From Locusta migratoria (Eukaryota; Arthropoda; Insecta; Orthoptera; Acrididae): 64,000 nt of DNA. Below are positions 1 to 11,459 of this stretch, one piece after another. The notes beneath the pieces are model-generated. The model saw nothing but the letters and a program-made list of their open reading frames with translations, searched no databases and was not told where the DNA came from. A program made the position numbers and the translations under genes. The stretch is from positions 757,101,301-757,165,300 of the forward strand of contig CM048755.1 in assembly GCA_026315105.1 (NCBI GenBank). Direction: 5' to 3'. Position 1 is the stretch's first letter; each line of letters starts with the position of its first letter.

Positions 1-820
1 AGAGCACTAGACACACACCTTTCTACAGTCCACATGTAGCAAGAGATAACAAATCTGAAATACATAGCGAAGGCTAATGGTTATGTCTCCAACCTCAGAG
101 AAATTGTTACATTCAGCATCAGCAAAATTATCCTGTCCAACCAACACCCAAAACTCTCAAATGTTCAAATGTTTGTTAAGCTTAAGGGACTTAACTACAG
201 GGTCATCAGTCCCTAAACTTACAAACTACTTATGAACTACCTACAACTAAGGACGGCACAAATATCCATGCCCGAGGGGGAATTCGGACCCCCGACTGTA
301 GTGGCCGTGCAGACCATGACTGAAGCGCCTCAGTCCCCTTGGCCACCGCGGTCGGCCCAAAACTCTCAGTCTGGTCCACTATGTGTTACATTACCATTTT
401 GTGGTCCTGTCTCTTACAAACTAGCAAATCTACTTAAAGGCAGTGATGTCAGAATTTCCTTCTCCACCTTCAACATCAGATCATTCACAATGAAAGACCA
501 AATAGAGATTACTTTGCAAATTAAGGAGTATATAAACTCACTTGTGTACAGTGCCCTCATGCCTATATAGGACAAACAGGCCGAGCAGTTAAAACCAGGT
601 TCCATGAGCACCTATATAATTTTTATATTTATAAAAAACAAATCATCATGTGCTGAACACCTCAAAGCATCAGGTCACAGTGAACCTACAATCAATGCAC
701 TCCAGATATTGCACAAGAGCCCCCAAGGAAAGAAAGCTTAACTTTTGAGGAATTTGAAATTATGAGATTTCTTAAATTATCAGACCATTTCAGACTCGAT
801 GACTGACAAGTAAAAATCAG
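1..820 (+). pseudogene. Penelope-like element, RT tail plus GIY-YIG endonuclease remnant
   Basis: Degenerate C-terminal part of a Penelope-like retroelement polyprotein. Around 50-159 one frame reads NLKYIAKANGYVSNLREIV, typical of the end of the PLE reverse transcriptase. After the SINE insertion the reading continues at about 370-500 (SGPLCVTLPFCGPVSYKLAN then ...FNIRSFTMKDQ), and at 551-640 CPHAYIGQTGRAVKTRFHEH is the GIY-YIG nuclease core. Near 640 the frame shifts to SSCAEHLKASGHSEPTINAL, and it ends ...FRLDD at about 805. Several frameshifts and stops make it inactive. The copy starts before the window. Confidence 0.75.
160..355 (-). mobile_element. tRNA-derived SINE, copy 1
   Basis: About 196 bp, minus strand, same family as 18208-18406 and 41340-41534. 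The head is a class II (Leu/Ser-type) tRNA-like region with a degenerate B box near 275-290; the body contains the constant words for GACGGCACAAATATCCATG and the tail AACATTTGAACATTTG. It is flanked by a perfect 13-bp direct repeat CCCAAAACTCTCA at 147-159 and 356-368, so insertion was by LINE-type target-primed reverse transcription. It landed in the Penelope-like element. Confidence 0.85.
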
Positions 821-859
821 CACTATTATGACATAATGATGTCAGTTTTGCAAAATGTT

Positions 860-2209
860 ACCTGATCTTATTGTTAGTCACATCTGCCAACTCCCCCCCC
901 CCCCACCTTAATAACCCCTCAGCCTTTGCCTTCACCACCAAATTATTGTGTTCGCTTGAACTTTATTCTCTTACTTAACCACCACCTGGCTCACACCACT
1001 TCATTTATTCTACATTTTAACCATATTTATTGTTTGAGTGTTGTGCGACTGAATACAGTTATAATTAATTTCCATATAGGGGCTATACAATCGTTATGGT
1101 TGTTTTACTAACATAAATTACCAATTTTACTGTCATCCATTCTGATTTACAAGTATTTTTATACTTCATCACTACTATTCATTGTTATTACTTCCATCCT
1201 TTAATAATTTGCAACCATGTTGATTGATTTTATCATTCAAATTTAACAGCTCAGATCTGTTCCATATGCTGGCGTTCCATCAGGGCCAAGTAGTGGCGTT
1301 TGCTATGTTCTGGTTCCTCATGTCACTTGACTATCAACTGTCAGTGCAGTAACACATGTGCATGTAATGTATCAATATTCATTCTGTGAATGCGGACCTA
1401 TTCAACACAACACTGCTGATGTGGTAAGTTATACATCTCCACATCCGTATTGCTTACCACTGTCCATTCATGATTGTTTTTGAATTCTTTAATTTCAATT
1501 TTACTAACTTTTCATCCCACCTTTCATGATGCTTTTGATTAAATCCTCGGATTTTATCCAGTCCAAAGTGCTGAGCATAGTGTGCTTTAATACCAACTAA
1601 CGCCATCCAGCTGTCTAAGGTATGTTCACACATCCCAATTTATTGTTTCCTGTTATGGTAGTGGATAGGGCCACAACATGAAACTGACATATTTTGTGTA
1701 TTTTCCCTGTTACAGTGTTCTGATGATGCACCAAAAGTGGGAAATGCATTAAAAGTTTTAAGTATTGTAATTCACAATGAGACTGCCTTCCAATTCAAAA
1801 AACTGACTAAAGAAGGCAAATACAAATACTGTCTTCAAATATAGAGAAACAGAAACATCAAATAGAAAACAAATTCATATTTTTATAACAAATATAGAGG
1901 TTGTCCTGTATAGCAGTGAAAGTGGGAAACTGAACAAGAACATAACACTTAGAGCTTCGTAAATGGGTATTTCAGATGCATGAACTGTGTATAAAACAAA
2001 CCAAATTAACAATAATGATGTGTTGTATGTACATAACTGTTGTACTTCAGTTGCACCAACCAGTGGAGAGAGAGGTTACCCGCTCATGAATGATAAATGA
2101 TCACAACAGCTGAACCAACAATGTGGGAAAGGTTTTGGCAGTAACTAATAATAAATGTTCTTCAGACAGAAAAGCCCATGTCCACAAATGATAAGGAATT
2201 TAGAAAACA
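860..2209. other. No gene recognised
   Basis: AT-rich non-coding sequence with a C-run at about 893-904. Stop codons are dense in all frames. The 3' part (1690-1800) contains a tgatgatgcaccaaaagtg phrase that may be a repeat end, but I cannot name it. Confidence 0.4.
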
Positions 2210-3130
2210 GTACCTGCACAAAACTCGGCCTGCCCTTTTCTCAAACAATAACTTGTGAACCATGGATGAAGGGCAACGGGTAGACTTCATATTCCTGAAT
2301 TTCCATGAAGTGTGTGCCCATTGCAGACTATTAAAAATATCTCAGTATATTTAATAAGTTCCCAGATACATGAGTAACTCAGATTCCTAAGTAATAGAAG
2401 CCAGTATTCTGTCATAGGTGGTAAGTGTTAGTTGGAACAAGGATATTGTTAGCAGTGCTCCACAGAACTTTGATGGGATTAATGTTGTTTTGTATACAAA
2501 GAAGGAACCTGATAGACAACAGCAACTTTTAACTAATTGCTGAGGATTCTGTACTGTGCAGGAATGTGGTATCTTTGAGTAACTGTAGAATGAAGTAGGA
2601 TGTCTTGGATAGAATTTCTACTTGATGTGACTAACAGTAACTTGGTCTAAACGTAGAAAAAATTAATTTCAGTTGAGTAGTGAAAACAATCCTGTTACAT
2701 TCAAATATACCAATAGTCATGCGCCACTTGGCAGCAACCACTGATTGGATGTTTAGGCACAACACTACAAAGCAACATGAAACAGAATGAGTACAAAAGA
2801 ACAGTAGTAGGAACATGAATGGTTGACTTCATTTTTTATCATAGTAGGAAATTCTAGCTAATCTATAAAGAATACTGTATAACGAAGACATTACAAGTAC
2901 TGTTTTTGGCATTGACACTAGGTTGGAGTATAGGAAGAAATTGAAACATTTCAGATGTATGCTGATAGGTTTTTCCTCAGTGGGTTGAATCAACATGCAA
3001 ATACTACAGAAATGCTCCATGAAGTCAAATGGGAATCCCTGGAGGAAGACCATCTTTGTTTTTTTAAAGAAACAGTATTGAGAAAGTTCACAGAAGAAGC
3101 ATCTGTTATAGCCTGTTGAATGATACTATT
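2210..3130 (+). pseudogene. Old CR1-like LINE remnant 1 (RT fragments)
   Basis: Around 2230-2330 the sequence parallels the RT of the better preserved copy at 32860-32990 (TMDEGQRVDFIFLNF against AMDEGQQADCVFLDF). Around 2985-3090 it reads NQHANTTEMLHEVKWESLEE, matching the C-terminal NQCASVTEMLQQLNWGSLEE of that copy. Many stops and small indels; no functional frame remains. Confidence 0.65.
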
Positions 3131-3359
3131 GACACCAATATACAACTGACATAAAGCTGTGAATTTGATTATTATTATGAATATTGACAGTGATGATGAA
3201 GTTATTATGTGTGCTTTATGTGGGCAGGCATAAAAACAGTCAAGTACTAGTCTTGAATGAGTTATCAGCCTTGGCAATGTGACCATAAATATTAATCACT
3301 CGAAGTCAAGTTAAATATTTGTGTCACTCAAGATAGTACAATCTCACTCCACAGTCGTC

Positions 3360-4310
3360 GTACAGATTTGTAACATTCGAGTGGCTCTCTCACAACATTC
3401 ATTGTATTTTCAAGTAAAACAGGAGTGATATCTGGCATTCCCCAGGGATGTGTTATATGGCCCCTATTGTTCCCTTTCATTATAAATGATTTAGGAGACA
3501 ATCTGAGCAACTTTCTTAACCTGTTCATGGATGATGCAGTCATTTATCAGCAAAGTCACCTTAAGATCAAAAGCAACTGCAAAATTGTGGTTGTGTACCA
3601 CATCATGTACCTTTACGGGGAGGAGATGGTAAATCGTTTCAAGGAGATGAATATTATCAACTGCAAAATTATTTAGATAAGATACCTGCATGTGCAAAAA
3701 TTAGCAGTTGACCATAAATAATGAAAAGTGTGCATTCACCCATATGAGCACTAAAATAAATCATTTACACCATAAATCTATCAATACTACAGACCATAAA
3801 TTCAATTATATACCAAGGAATTACAGTTACAAAATAACTTTAACTGGAGAGAACACACACAAAATATCGCAGGGACGGCAACCCAAAGGCTCCATTTCAT
3901 TTCCAGAAAACTTATAAGATGCAACAGTTCTACTAAAGAAATGCCCAACACTAATTTGTAGTAGTGTTGTGTTTTATGGTATCTGGACCAAGTACGACTG
4001 ATGGAGAATACAGAGAAAATTCAAGTAAGGACAGCTCATATTTGTACTATTGTGATACAATGAGTGTCTCATGGAAATGATTCTCAAGTTGAGTTGTAAA
4101 TCATTAAAAGAAACATATTTTTTATTGAGGTGAGATCTATTTATGGAATTCTTTCACCAACATACATATTTTTTAGCACTCACCTACATAGGGAGACATG
4201 ATCATCATAATTAAAAAGAGAAATAAGACTGAAAATGGAAAGATTCAAGTGTTCCTTTTTCCTGCATGCTATTATGGAATGGAGCAGTATAGTATATCTT
4301 GAAACAGGTT
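3360..4310 (+). pseudogene. Old CR1-like LINE remnant 2 (RT core and C-terminus)
   Basis: At 3425-3560 the frame reads SGIPQGCVIWPLLFPFIIND then ...LFMDDAVIYQ, i.e. RT motifs B and C (F-M-D-D). Around 4190-4290 the frame gives RHDHHN...KWKDSSVPFSCML, equivalent to YLGRHDLPNKIRETRSKMER and following residues at the C-terminus of the 58461-62578 copy. It follows remnant 1 directly in the same orientation, so the two may be overlapping parts of successive insertions. Inactive. Confidence 0.65.
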
Positions 4311-4601
4311 CAATACAACTTTGTAAGACAGAAGGTAAGTAGGCCTCCTCTTGAACAATCAGCAAAACATTCTGTGCAAACTGATAAGATTTATTCTTAC
4401 AGTTCATCAAACATAGCCCTCCATATGCAATTTCAAATAAAGGGCACCTTACAATGATTGCATATTTACATGCAGTAATGCATTGCAAAAGGAATATTGC
4501 CTATGTGTCTCATTTTCAGTAGACAATATCAAAACTGCGGTACAATTACATCATTCTCAAGTACCTAGTACTACAGATAACCTAAAAGCAACACAACCTA
4601 C

Positions 4602-4767
4602 CTGCAAGGCTGCTGGACTTTCAGACATAACATCAGAAGCCTCTTTCAGAGCACGTGAAGCCTTCATTTCTCCTTCTGCAGCTATTACTTTAGCACGAGC
4701 CTCTCGTGCAGCCTCTGCTTCAGCTGCCATAGCTCTCTGTAGTTGAACTGGTAGACGTACATCCTTT
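4602..4767 (-). CDS. Stomatin/band-7 protein, exon with C-terminal SPFH helix
   Basis: 166-nt exon on the minus strand, from ...TTGTTTACAG to ...GCCTTGCAG|gtaggt. It begins with the last base of the Ile codon shared with the 20303 exon, then KDVRLPVQLQRAMAAEAEAA, continues REARAKVIAAEGEMKASRAL and ends ...SPAALQ in phase 0. This is the signature Ala/Glu-rich coiled-coil helix of stomatins. The exon expected next (LRYLQTL... to the C-terminus) was not found at lower coordinates, so the gene continues beyond position 1 or I missed a divergent last exon. A full-length LINE sits 340 nt upstream of its acceptor in the same orientation. Confidence 0.93.
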
Positions 4768-5096
4768 CTGTAAACAATGGAAATAAACAAATACATAATT
4801 TTTTCCATCTGTTTTTCAAGTTTATCCATGAATGGGAAAAAGCAGTGGATCAAAAATAAAACATTGAAATATTTCAATCACTTCCTATTCACCATTTTTC
4901 CATCTATTTTTGAAATAACAAATGAAGCTGCCACATAATATGGTGATTGATATGGCTTTAAAACTTAATAGTGTCTCATGTGATAGGAATTGTTTATATT
5001 ACCACTATAAAATTAGAATTATCTTGAAATGTGTTGACATATTCTGGACTTTTCCATGTGAGATGCTTGTTAAAATGTTGCATAAAGTAGGTAATT

Positions 5097-5107
5097 AATG
5101 TTATTCT
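5097..5107. repeat. Target-site duplication, left (full-length I-like LINE)
   Basis: AATGTTATTCT, repeated exactly at 10786-10796; it abuts the LINE's A-rich 3' tail (T-run on the plus strand). Confidence 0.9.
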
Positions 5108-5192
5108 TTTTTTTTGTGGTTTTAGGGCGCACAACTGCTGTGGTCATTAGCGCCCAACACTACCCATAGTAAAAAAGAACCGGGGTTAGAAA

Positions 5193-8100
5193 TTAAATGG
5201 CTTTCGCCATATTTGCACGATGTATAAAAAGTAAAACTCTGTTAACCGATTGCGGGTCATCAGCTAAAATGTCAGACATTTCAAATGGTAAACACAGATC
5301 ATGACGGAGACGATTAAAAAACAGACATTGCACTAAAAGATGGTTCACAGTAAAAGGTGCATCGCAGTGCTCACATAAGGGAGCAGGACCACCACGTAAT
5401 AAATGCTGGTGGCTATAACGGCAGTGGCCAATATGAAGCCGGGCCAGAACAATCTCCTCTCGGCGGGAGGGTCGAGATGACGTTGACCAGAGATCAGGCA
5501 CAGCTTTAATGGCTCGCAATTTGTTCCCTGATAGGGATGACCAATGTAGATACCAACGGGAGATAATACACTGGGAGATACCAGCGCGAAGGTCATCAGA
5601 GCTGGTGGAAAAGGTAGATAGCCGAGGAAGAAGAACTGCCTCCTTGGCAGCCGTATCCGCAGCCTCATTCCCCAACACTCCCACGTGGCCAGGGACCCAC
5701 AGAAACGTCACCGTAGTTCCGCTCGTTGAAAGAGAAGTAAGGCAATTGCGGATGCTTTGTACCAGGGGATGGGCCGGATATAGCATGCGAAGGCTCAACA
5801 AAGCACTCATAGAGTCCGAGCAAATGACAGTCTTACTGAGCGAGTTTCGCCGGACATATTGTGTGGCTTGATATAATGCATACAGCTCAGCTGTAAAAAT
5901 GGAACTCCACTCAGGAAGACGATATTTAAAAGAGACGTTGCCAAGTACAAAAGCACACCCAACACCCTGGTCTGTCTTTGAGCCATCAGTGTAAATGAAC
6001 AAATTGTCATCAAATTTAAACCGGAGTGCGTGAAATTCTGTCTGGTAGACGAAACTAGGTGTGGAGTCCTTTGGAAGAGAATGAAGATCAAAGTTAACAC
6101 GGACTTCGGGGCTTCGCCACGGTGGAGAGGTGCTCTCTCCAGTCGAGAAGATAGCAGGTATTGTAATGCCAAGCTGGCTGAGTAGTGAACGCAAGCGTAC
6201 TCCCGACGGTAGCAGAGCAGATGGGCGCATAGCAAAGAGACTGTCAAGTGAGTCGTTAAAAAAAACTGCATACGTCGGGTGTCCTCGCATGGACGACAAA
6301 CGACTAGCGTAACGGCTAAGCAGGAGTTCCCGATGGTAAGAAAGGGGTAGTTCGGCGACCTCGGCATAGAGGCTCTCAACGGGGCTAGTGTAAAACGCTC
6401 CTGTCGCTAGACGGAGACCTTGGTGGTGGATTGTATTAAGGTGGCGCAGTATGGACGGTCGAGCCGAAGAATAAACGATGCTACCATAGTCCAGTTTGGA
6501 CCGAACTATGGTGCGATACAGATGGAGGAGAGTAGACCTGTCAGCTCCCCACGAGGTGCCACTTAACACCCGCAGCACATTGAGAGAGCGGGTACAGCGA
6601 GCTGCCAAACAGGATATGTGGGGAGACCAACTTAGCTTCCTGTCGAAAACAAGTCCCAAGAACGTCGTGGTATCCACAAATGGAAGTACTATGGGGCCCA
6701 GACGAAGGGACGGGGGAAGGAACTCCTTCCGCCGCCAGAAGTTCATGCAGACTGTCTTGTCAGCTGAGAATCGAAAGCCAGTGTCCATACTCCACGCGTG
6801 GAGAGTGTCTAAGCACCGCTGAAGGCGCCGCTCCAGGAGACCCGTTTGCTCAGAGCTGCTGTAGATCGCGAAGTCGTCAACAAAAAGGGACGCTGACACT
6901 CCCAGTGGAAGGTGATCGGCTATAGAATTGATTGCCACTGCAAATAAAACAACGCTCAGGACCGAGCCCTGGGGGACTCCGTTCTCCTGAATAAAAGTGC
7001 TCGATAAAACCGAACCAACATGCACTTTAAAAACACGGTCTGTTAAAAATTCGTGGATAAAAATTGGCAGGCGACCCCGAAAACCCCATGCATGTAGAGT
7101 GCGGAGGATGCCAATCCTCCAGCAGGTGTCGTACGCCTTTTCCAGATCAAAGAACACCGCTACTGTTTGGCGCTTCTGTAAAAAGTTATTAATTACTGAG
7201 TTAGATAGGGCAACAAGATGATCCACCACAGAACGGTTCTTGCGAAACCCACATTGGACATTAGACAGGAGATGTCGCGTTTCAAGCCACCATACCAGGT
7301 GCCCGTGAATCATGCGTTCCATTACCTTGCATACGCTACTGCTGAGGGAAATGGGGGCAGTAGCTGGAGGGGAGACATTTGTCCTTCCCAGGCTTTGGTA
7401 TGGGAATGACTATGGCTTCACGCCAGCGTCACGGAAAGGTGCCTTCTATCCATATGCGGTTGTAGGTGGCCAGTAGGAAGTGCAAGCTCGTTGGTGAAAG
7501 GTGTTGCAGCATCGCCACGTGAATGCCATCTGGTCCTGGAGCGGAGGACCGCGAAGACGAGAGTGCGTGGTGAAGCTCTCGTATAGTAAACTCGGTATTG
7601 TAGCATTCACGGTTCTGAGAGGTAAAGGGCAATTGAGTCGCCTCCACCGTCCATTTCCTAGCTAGGAAAGCGTCAGTGTAATGTGAAGAGCTAGAGACCT
7701 CTGCAAAATGTCGACCCAGTGCATTGGCTATTTGTGGAGGATTGACGACGGTGTCAGTTGCAACACACAGACCGGGAATCGGGGAATGAGCCATAGTGCC
7801 CGAAATTTTTCGAAGGCTACCCCAAATGATGGAGGAAGGGGTAGACCTATTAAAAGAGGTCGTGAATGAGCGCCAACTGGCGCGTTTACAGTCGCGAAAG
7901 AGGCGACGACAATAGGCCCGCAGCCGTTTGTATTGGATGCAGTTGTCGAGCGTGGGCCGTTGTTTGAAGATTCTAAGGGCACGTCGCCGTGCTCTCAGAG
8001 CGTCACGGCATTCCGCAGTCCACCACGGGACAAGGGGACGACGTGCGTGGGAAGTCTTACAGGGGATGGAACATTCCGCGGCTGTCAGAATAACTGTGGT

Positions 8101-8910
8101 AATGTGTTCCACTTGGTCGTCGATACTAGGATAATGGTAAGTACCAAAATCCGCCAGTGACGTGTAGAGCTCCCCGTCTGCTTTGGTTAACTGCCAGCGG
8201 TGTGGATGCTCAAGGGTGTCAGGCACCATTAGGTGAATTACACACGGAAAATGATCGCTCGAATGTGTGTGTGAGAGAGCAGACCATTCAAGACGCCGTG
8301 CCAGCTGAGCAGTGCAGATAGCTAGATCTATTTGGCTGAAAGTATTTGTGGTGTCCGAAAGATAAGTTGGTTCGCCAGTGTTAAGGCAGATGAGCTGATG
8401 GTGGTTCAGTATATTTGCCAGGAGGGAGCCCCGTGGACATAGTCGTGGGGAGCCCCAAAGGGGGTGGTGGGCATTGAAATCTCCCACCAACAAAAACGGA
8501 CGCGGAAGCTGGTCAATAAGATCTAGGAGATCGGATCTAGTGACGGGAAGAGAGGAAGGAGCGTAAATATTGCACAGTGTGAAGACAAATCCAGGAAGGT
8601 ATATCCGGACAGCAACAGCTTGTATTGGAGTACACAAAGGGACCGGTGTACTGTGTACGTCATCCCAAATAAGCAACATTACGCCCCCGTGGGCTGGAAT
8701 TCCTGCCACTGGAGGAAGGTGAAAGCGAACGGTAGTGTAGCGTGGGAAAGTAATTCGAGTACCAGGGAGCAATTTTGTCTCCTGTAGAGAGAAGATGATT
8801 GGATGATATGTTCGCGTTAGAAGCTGCAGTTCTGTCCAATTCGACCGGATACCACGAATGTTCCATTGAAGAATATCCATAATAGGATAAAATGAGATCA
8901 AGGTGGACAT
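5193..8910 (-). pseudogene. LINE element 1 ORF2 (EN-RT-RNase H), two breaks
   Basis: ORF2 starts with ATG at 8910-8908 (MSTLISF...MDILQWNIRGI). APE-type endonuclease motifs are visible: LQWN, LQETK, GDFNAHHPLWG and SDHFPC. The frame stops at TGA 7429-7431 just after WIEGTFP, and about 75 nt further a run of five C (plus-strand G at 7353-7357) puts the rest in another frame. That second frame (709 codons to 5193) has RT motifs FFDLEKAYD, NGVPQGS and FVDD, then RNase H with Asp446 (IYTDGS), Glu479, Asp503, His546 and Asp556 counted from 7322, and a C-terminal CEHC...H...C cluster. Only these two lesions separate it from an open ORF2. Confidence 0.88.
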
Positions 8911-8991
8911 CAACCCGACGAAGGCGGCGGGCCACAGTGCGAATGTTCGCAGCTGGTGGTGTCTGAGACAGGAGGGTCTTGCTCCATATTC

Positions 8992-10452
8992 TCAGAGGTT
9001 ACCACAGCAGCTGCCTGAGTGTGGTCGGCAGCCCCATCTTTGGCTGATGCACCTGGAGAGACTATAGGCTTCCAGGGGATGCCATTTGTCACATTGTGAG
9101 GTAGGAGGGGGGAGAGTTTTCCCCCTATTTGATTTCTTGGAGCCCTGGTGAAGCTCTTTGGTTGGCTCAGATGTTTTGGTAGGGGTGCGGAGGAAATCCT
9201 CACGCGAATGCTCTTTCTTAGACTTTCGCGTCTCTATCTGTGGTTTCACAGCTGAAGATGAAGATAAAGATGTGGAAGAGGTACTCACACTTTTCGTTGA
9301 ACGTGACGCCGTTGTCGATGTAGACTGTTTGACAACTACTGTCGTAAACTGTAGGTCACAAGTCTGTGTGGCCATATCCCGTGTTGGTGGAGGCGTTGCA
9401 ACTACAGTACTGTAGTTACCACGTGGCGGGGTCTTGGGCTTACGACTGGCGTACATCTTACGTGCAACTTGTATGGGAACCTTTTCCTTTACACGGATTT
9501 CCTGGATGGCTCGTTCATCGGCAAACACGGGACATTCCCGGGAGGAAGCAGCATGATTCCCATTACAATTGATGCAATGAGGGGACGGTGGTGGACAAAT
9601 CCCCTCATGGGCCTCTTTACCACAGGTGACACATATGACCGGGTTCTTGCAAGACTGGCTTGTGTGGTTAAATCGATGGCACTGATAACACCGAGTAGGG
9701 TTAGGGATATAACGTCGTACTGTGATGACCTCATACCCTGCCTTGATTTTCGGCGGCAGAGCCACTCGGTCGAAGGTCAGAAACACTGTGCGAGTGGGGA
9801 CTACAACATTGTTCTCTTTTCTTGTCACTCTGTGTACTGCGACGACGCCTTGAGCTGCCAGATATTCTTTCAGTTCATCCTCAGTCAGACCGCCCAAACT
9901 GGCCGAGAAGACTACCCCTCGGGAATAATTGAGGGTTGGATGGAGCTCAATACGAACTGGGTAGCTGTGGAGCAGAGTAGCTTTAAGCAGCCGCTGTGCC
10001 TGGGAGCCACTTTCTGTTTCTAACAGTAGTGTTCCATTACGCAGGCGGTTGCAGGTCTTAACTGGGCCGGCAATGGCATCAACCCCTTTTTGAATAATAA
10101 ATGGGTTCACCGACGAAAAGTATTGTCCTTCCTCAGTACGGGTCACCACAAGGAACTTTGATATCTGTAAATGTTTCTGTTCAGACACACTATTGTCTAG
10201 TACATCAATTTCTAAAGGCTCTTTCCATTTTCTTTTTTTTATAACCATCGCGGTTGTATCCCCCACGATTGCCAGTGTCTCCGATGGCACGCTCCTTCCT
10301 GCTGAGGGCCCCCAACGGAAGCACACCCGCCTTGGGTGATTGTTCACACCCCAGGTCACACCTCCCGATCTACAGACGGCGAATTGGGAAGGTATCAGCG
10401 CAGGCAATCGCCCCTCCCCTGGCCTGGCCTTAACCAGGGGGTACGCACGCAC
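8992..10452 (-). CDS. LINE element 1 ORF1, Gag-like zinc-knuckle protein
   Basis: Nucleic-acid chaperone-type ORF1 protein of an I-like LINE. The 486-aa open frame has three zinc knuckles: CYQCHRFNHTSQSC (about 255-268, CX2CX4HX4C), CVTCGKEAHEGIC (274-286) and CINCNGNHAASSREC (293-307). A divergent RNA-binding-like region precedes them and a Ser/Thr/Lys-rich tail follows. The true start may be Met69 at 10248 (MVIKKRKWKE), just after a stretch that looks like 5'UTR translated by chance; I cannot decide. Near 9100 the frame probably slipped: another frame from about 9200 to the TGA at 8910-8912 continues plausibly and would end in TGATG, overlapping the ORF2 ATG. The present stop at 8992 may therefore be secondary. 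Confidence 0.75.
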   Translation of the reverse strand: MRAYPLVKARPGEGRLPALIPSQFAVCRSGGVTWGVNNHPRRVCFRWGPSAGRSVPSETLAIVGDTTAMVIKKRKWKEPLEIDVLDNSVSEQKHLQISKFLVVTRTEEGQYFSSVNPFIIQKGVDAIAGPVKTCNRLRNGTLLLETESGSQAQRLLKATLLHSYPVRIELHPTLNYSRGVVFSASLGGLTEDELKEYLAAQGVVAVHRVTRKENNVVVPTRTVFLTFDRVALPPKIKAGYEVITVRRYIPNPTRCYQCHRFNHTSQSCKNPVICVTCGKEAHEGICPPPSPHCINCNGNHAASSRECPVFADERAIQEIRVKEKVPIQVARKMYASRKPKTPPRGNYSTVVATPPPTRDMATQTCDLQFTTVVVKQSTSTTASRSTKSVSTSSTSLSSSSAVKPQIETRKSKKEHSREDFLRTPTKTSEPTKELHQGSKKSNRGKTLPPPTSQCDKWHPLEAYSLSRCISQRWGCRPHSGSCCGNL

Positions 10453-10785
10453 CCTACATGCCAGCCTGGGGCTGGGACTTACGCATTACCCAGTCACCCA
10501 TATGGGTGGCCTTCAAGTGCGTACAGGGAGGAGGAAGAGAGAAATAGTAGGAGGAGAAGCCTCAAACGCAGACGCGGAGGCAAATAAAGAAGTGAGAGAA
10601 GAGCTTAATCCAAAAGGTCAGAACTTAGGTTCCTCGAAGAATGCACAGACTCGGTCCCCAAGAGGGGGGAAAAAGGACAGTAGAAGAATCGTCATGTAGT
10701 ACAGAAAGGAAAGAGTGCTACAAAGGCTGGGGCCCCGTGCTCGCCACGCACGTACTCACCACAGAGCGGTGAGCCCCCTGGGGGG

Positions 10786-10796
10786 AATGTTATTCT
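10786..10796. repeat. Target-site duplication, right (element 1)
   Basis: AATGTTATTCT immediately after the 5' end of the minus-strand LINE; exact copy of 5097-5107. Confidence 0.9.
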
Positions 10797-11455
10797 GACT
10801 ACCCTCCTTAGTACCTGATTACATGAACATTAGGTGCACGTTTGCACCAACAATGGAATATGTTGGTATTATACTATCAAATTAATAGAGAAAGAAATAT
10901 TGGACATGGTGTAATGGGAATGTTGTCCAATATTTGATTAAATTTAATGCCTGAGCTTAGATTTAATTAAAGAAATCTATTTTCTTCTGTTTCCTGCAGT
11001 AAGAAATGTGACCGCTTGGAGCACTAGTAGTAGTACAGCCTCCTTTCCAACACAGATGTTTGACCTTATCCTCCAATAATAATATTTGGAGGCCAAGTTT
11101 TGACATAGCTTTTATATTCATAAACATGGCCAATCTGTGATGTAGAAAGTCATAATATGCAATCAGAGTTGAAGAACACCCCTAAATGTTATTTACAGTC
11201 AAAGCATAGTTTATATTATATGTTTTTGGTCAACTTGGTGTGCTGAGTCCTGGGAAGTGAAACAAGATTCAAAACGTTGATATCTGTTTGCAAGCAAAAA
11301 TACACACATATAAACACATCAAACAGTTTTTGTAAGGGAATAAATAGAGCCTATTTACTGTATCAGCTGTTTCCCCATTACATTGTCACTTAGATTTTCC
11401 CCTTTGTCAGTGTTGATATTTTCCATTTAAAATGTTTTTGTTTTTAATTAAATTA
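10797..11455. other. Intronic sequence, nothing recognised
   Basis: AT-rich intron DNA between two LINEs; a short (AAATT)n run ends it at about 11445-11467. No ORF or repeat boundary recognised. Confidence 0.4.
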
Positions 11456-11459
11456 AATT

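Larger units (their letters stand above)
5108..10785 (-). mobile_element. Full-length I-like non-LTR retrotransposon (element 1)
   Basis: Complete 5678-bp LINE on the minus strand between perfect 11-bp target-site duplications. The 3' end is an A-run after ...GCGCCCTAAAACCAC. The 5' end is CCCCCCAGGGGG, a short palindrome. It contains a Gag-like ORF1 with three CCHC knuckles and an ORF2 with APE endonuclease, reverse transcriptase and RNase H; the RNase H supports the I superfamily (I/R1/LOA group). It sits in the stomatin intron between the 20303 and 4602 exons, in sense orientation, 340 nt upstream of the 4602-4767 exon. ORF2 carries at least one nonsense and one frameshift, so it is probably dead but not old. 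Same family: 42564-53966 and 56328-64000. Confidence 0.9.

Noticed and set aside
232..570. 112-codon open frame on the plus strand
   Set aside because: It starts inside the SINE and runs into the Penelope remnant; a chance fusion of two repeats, not a gene.
5509..7409. Plus-strand frames opposite element 1 ORF2
   Set aside because: Antisense shadows of the RT/RNase H coding strand.
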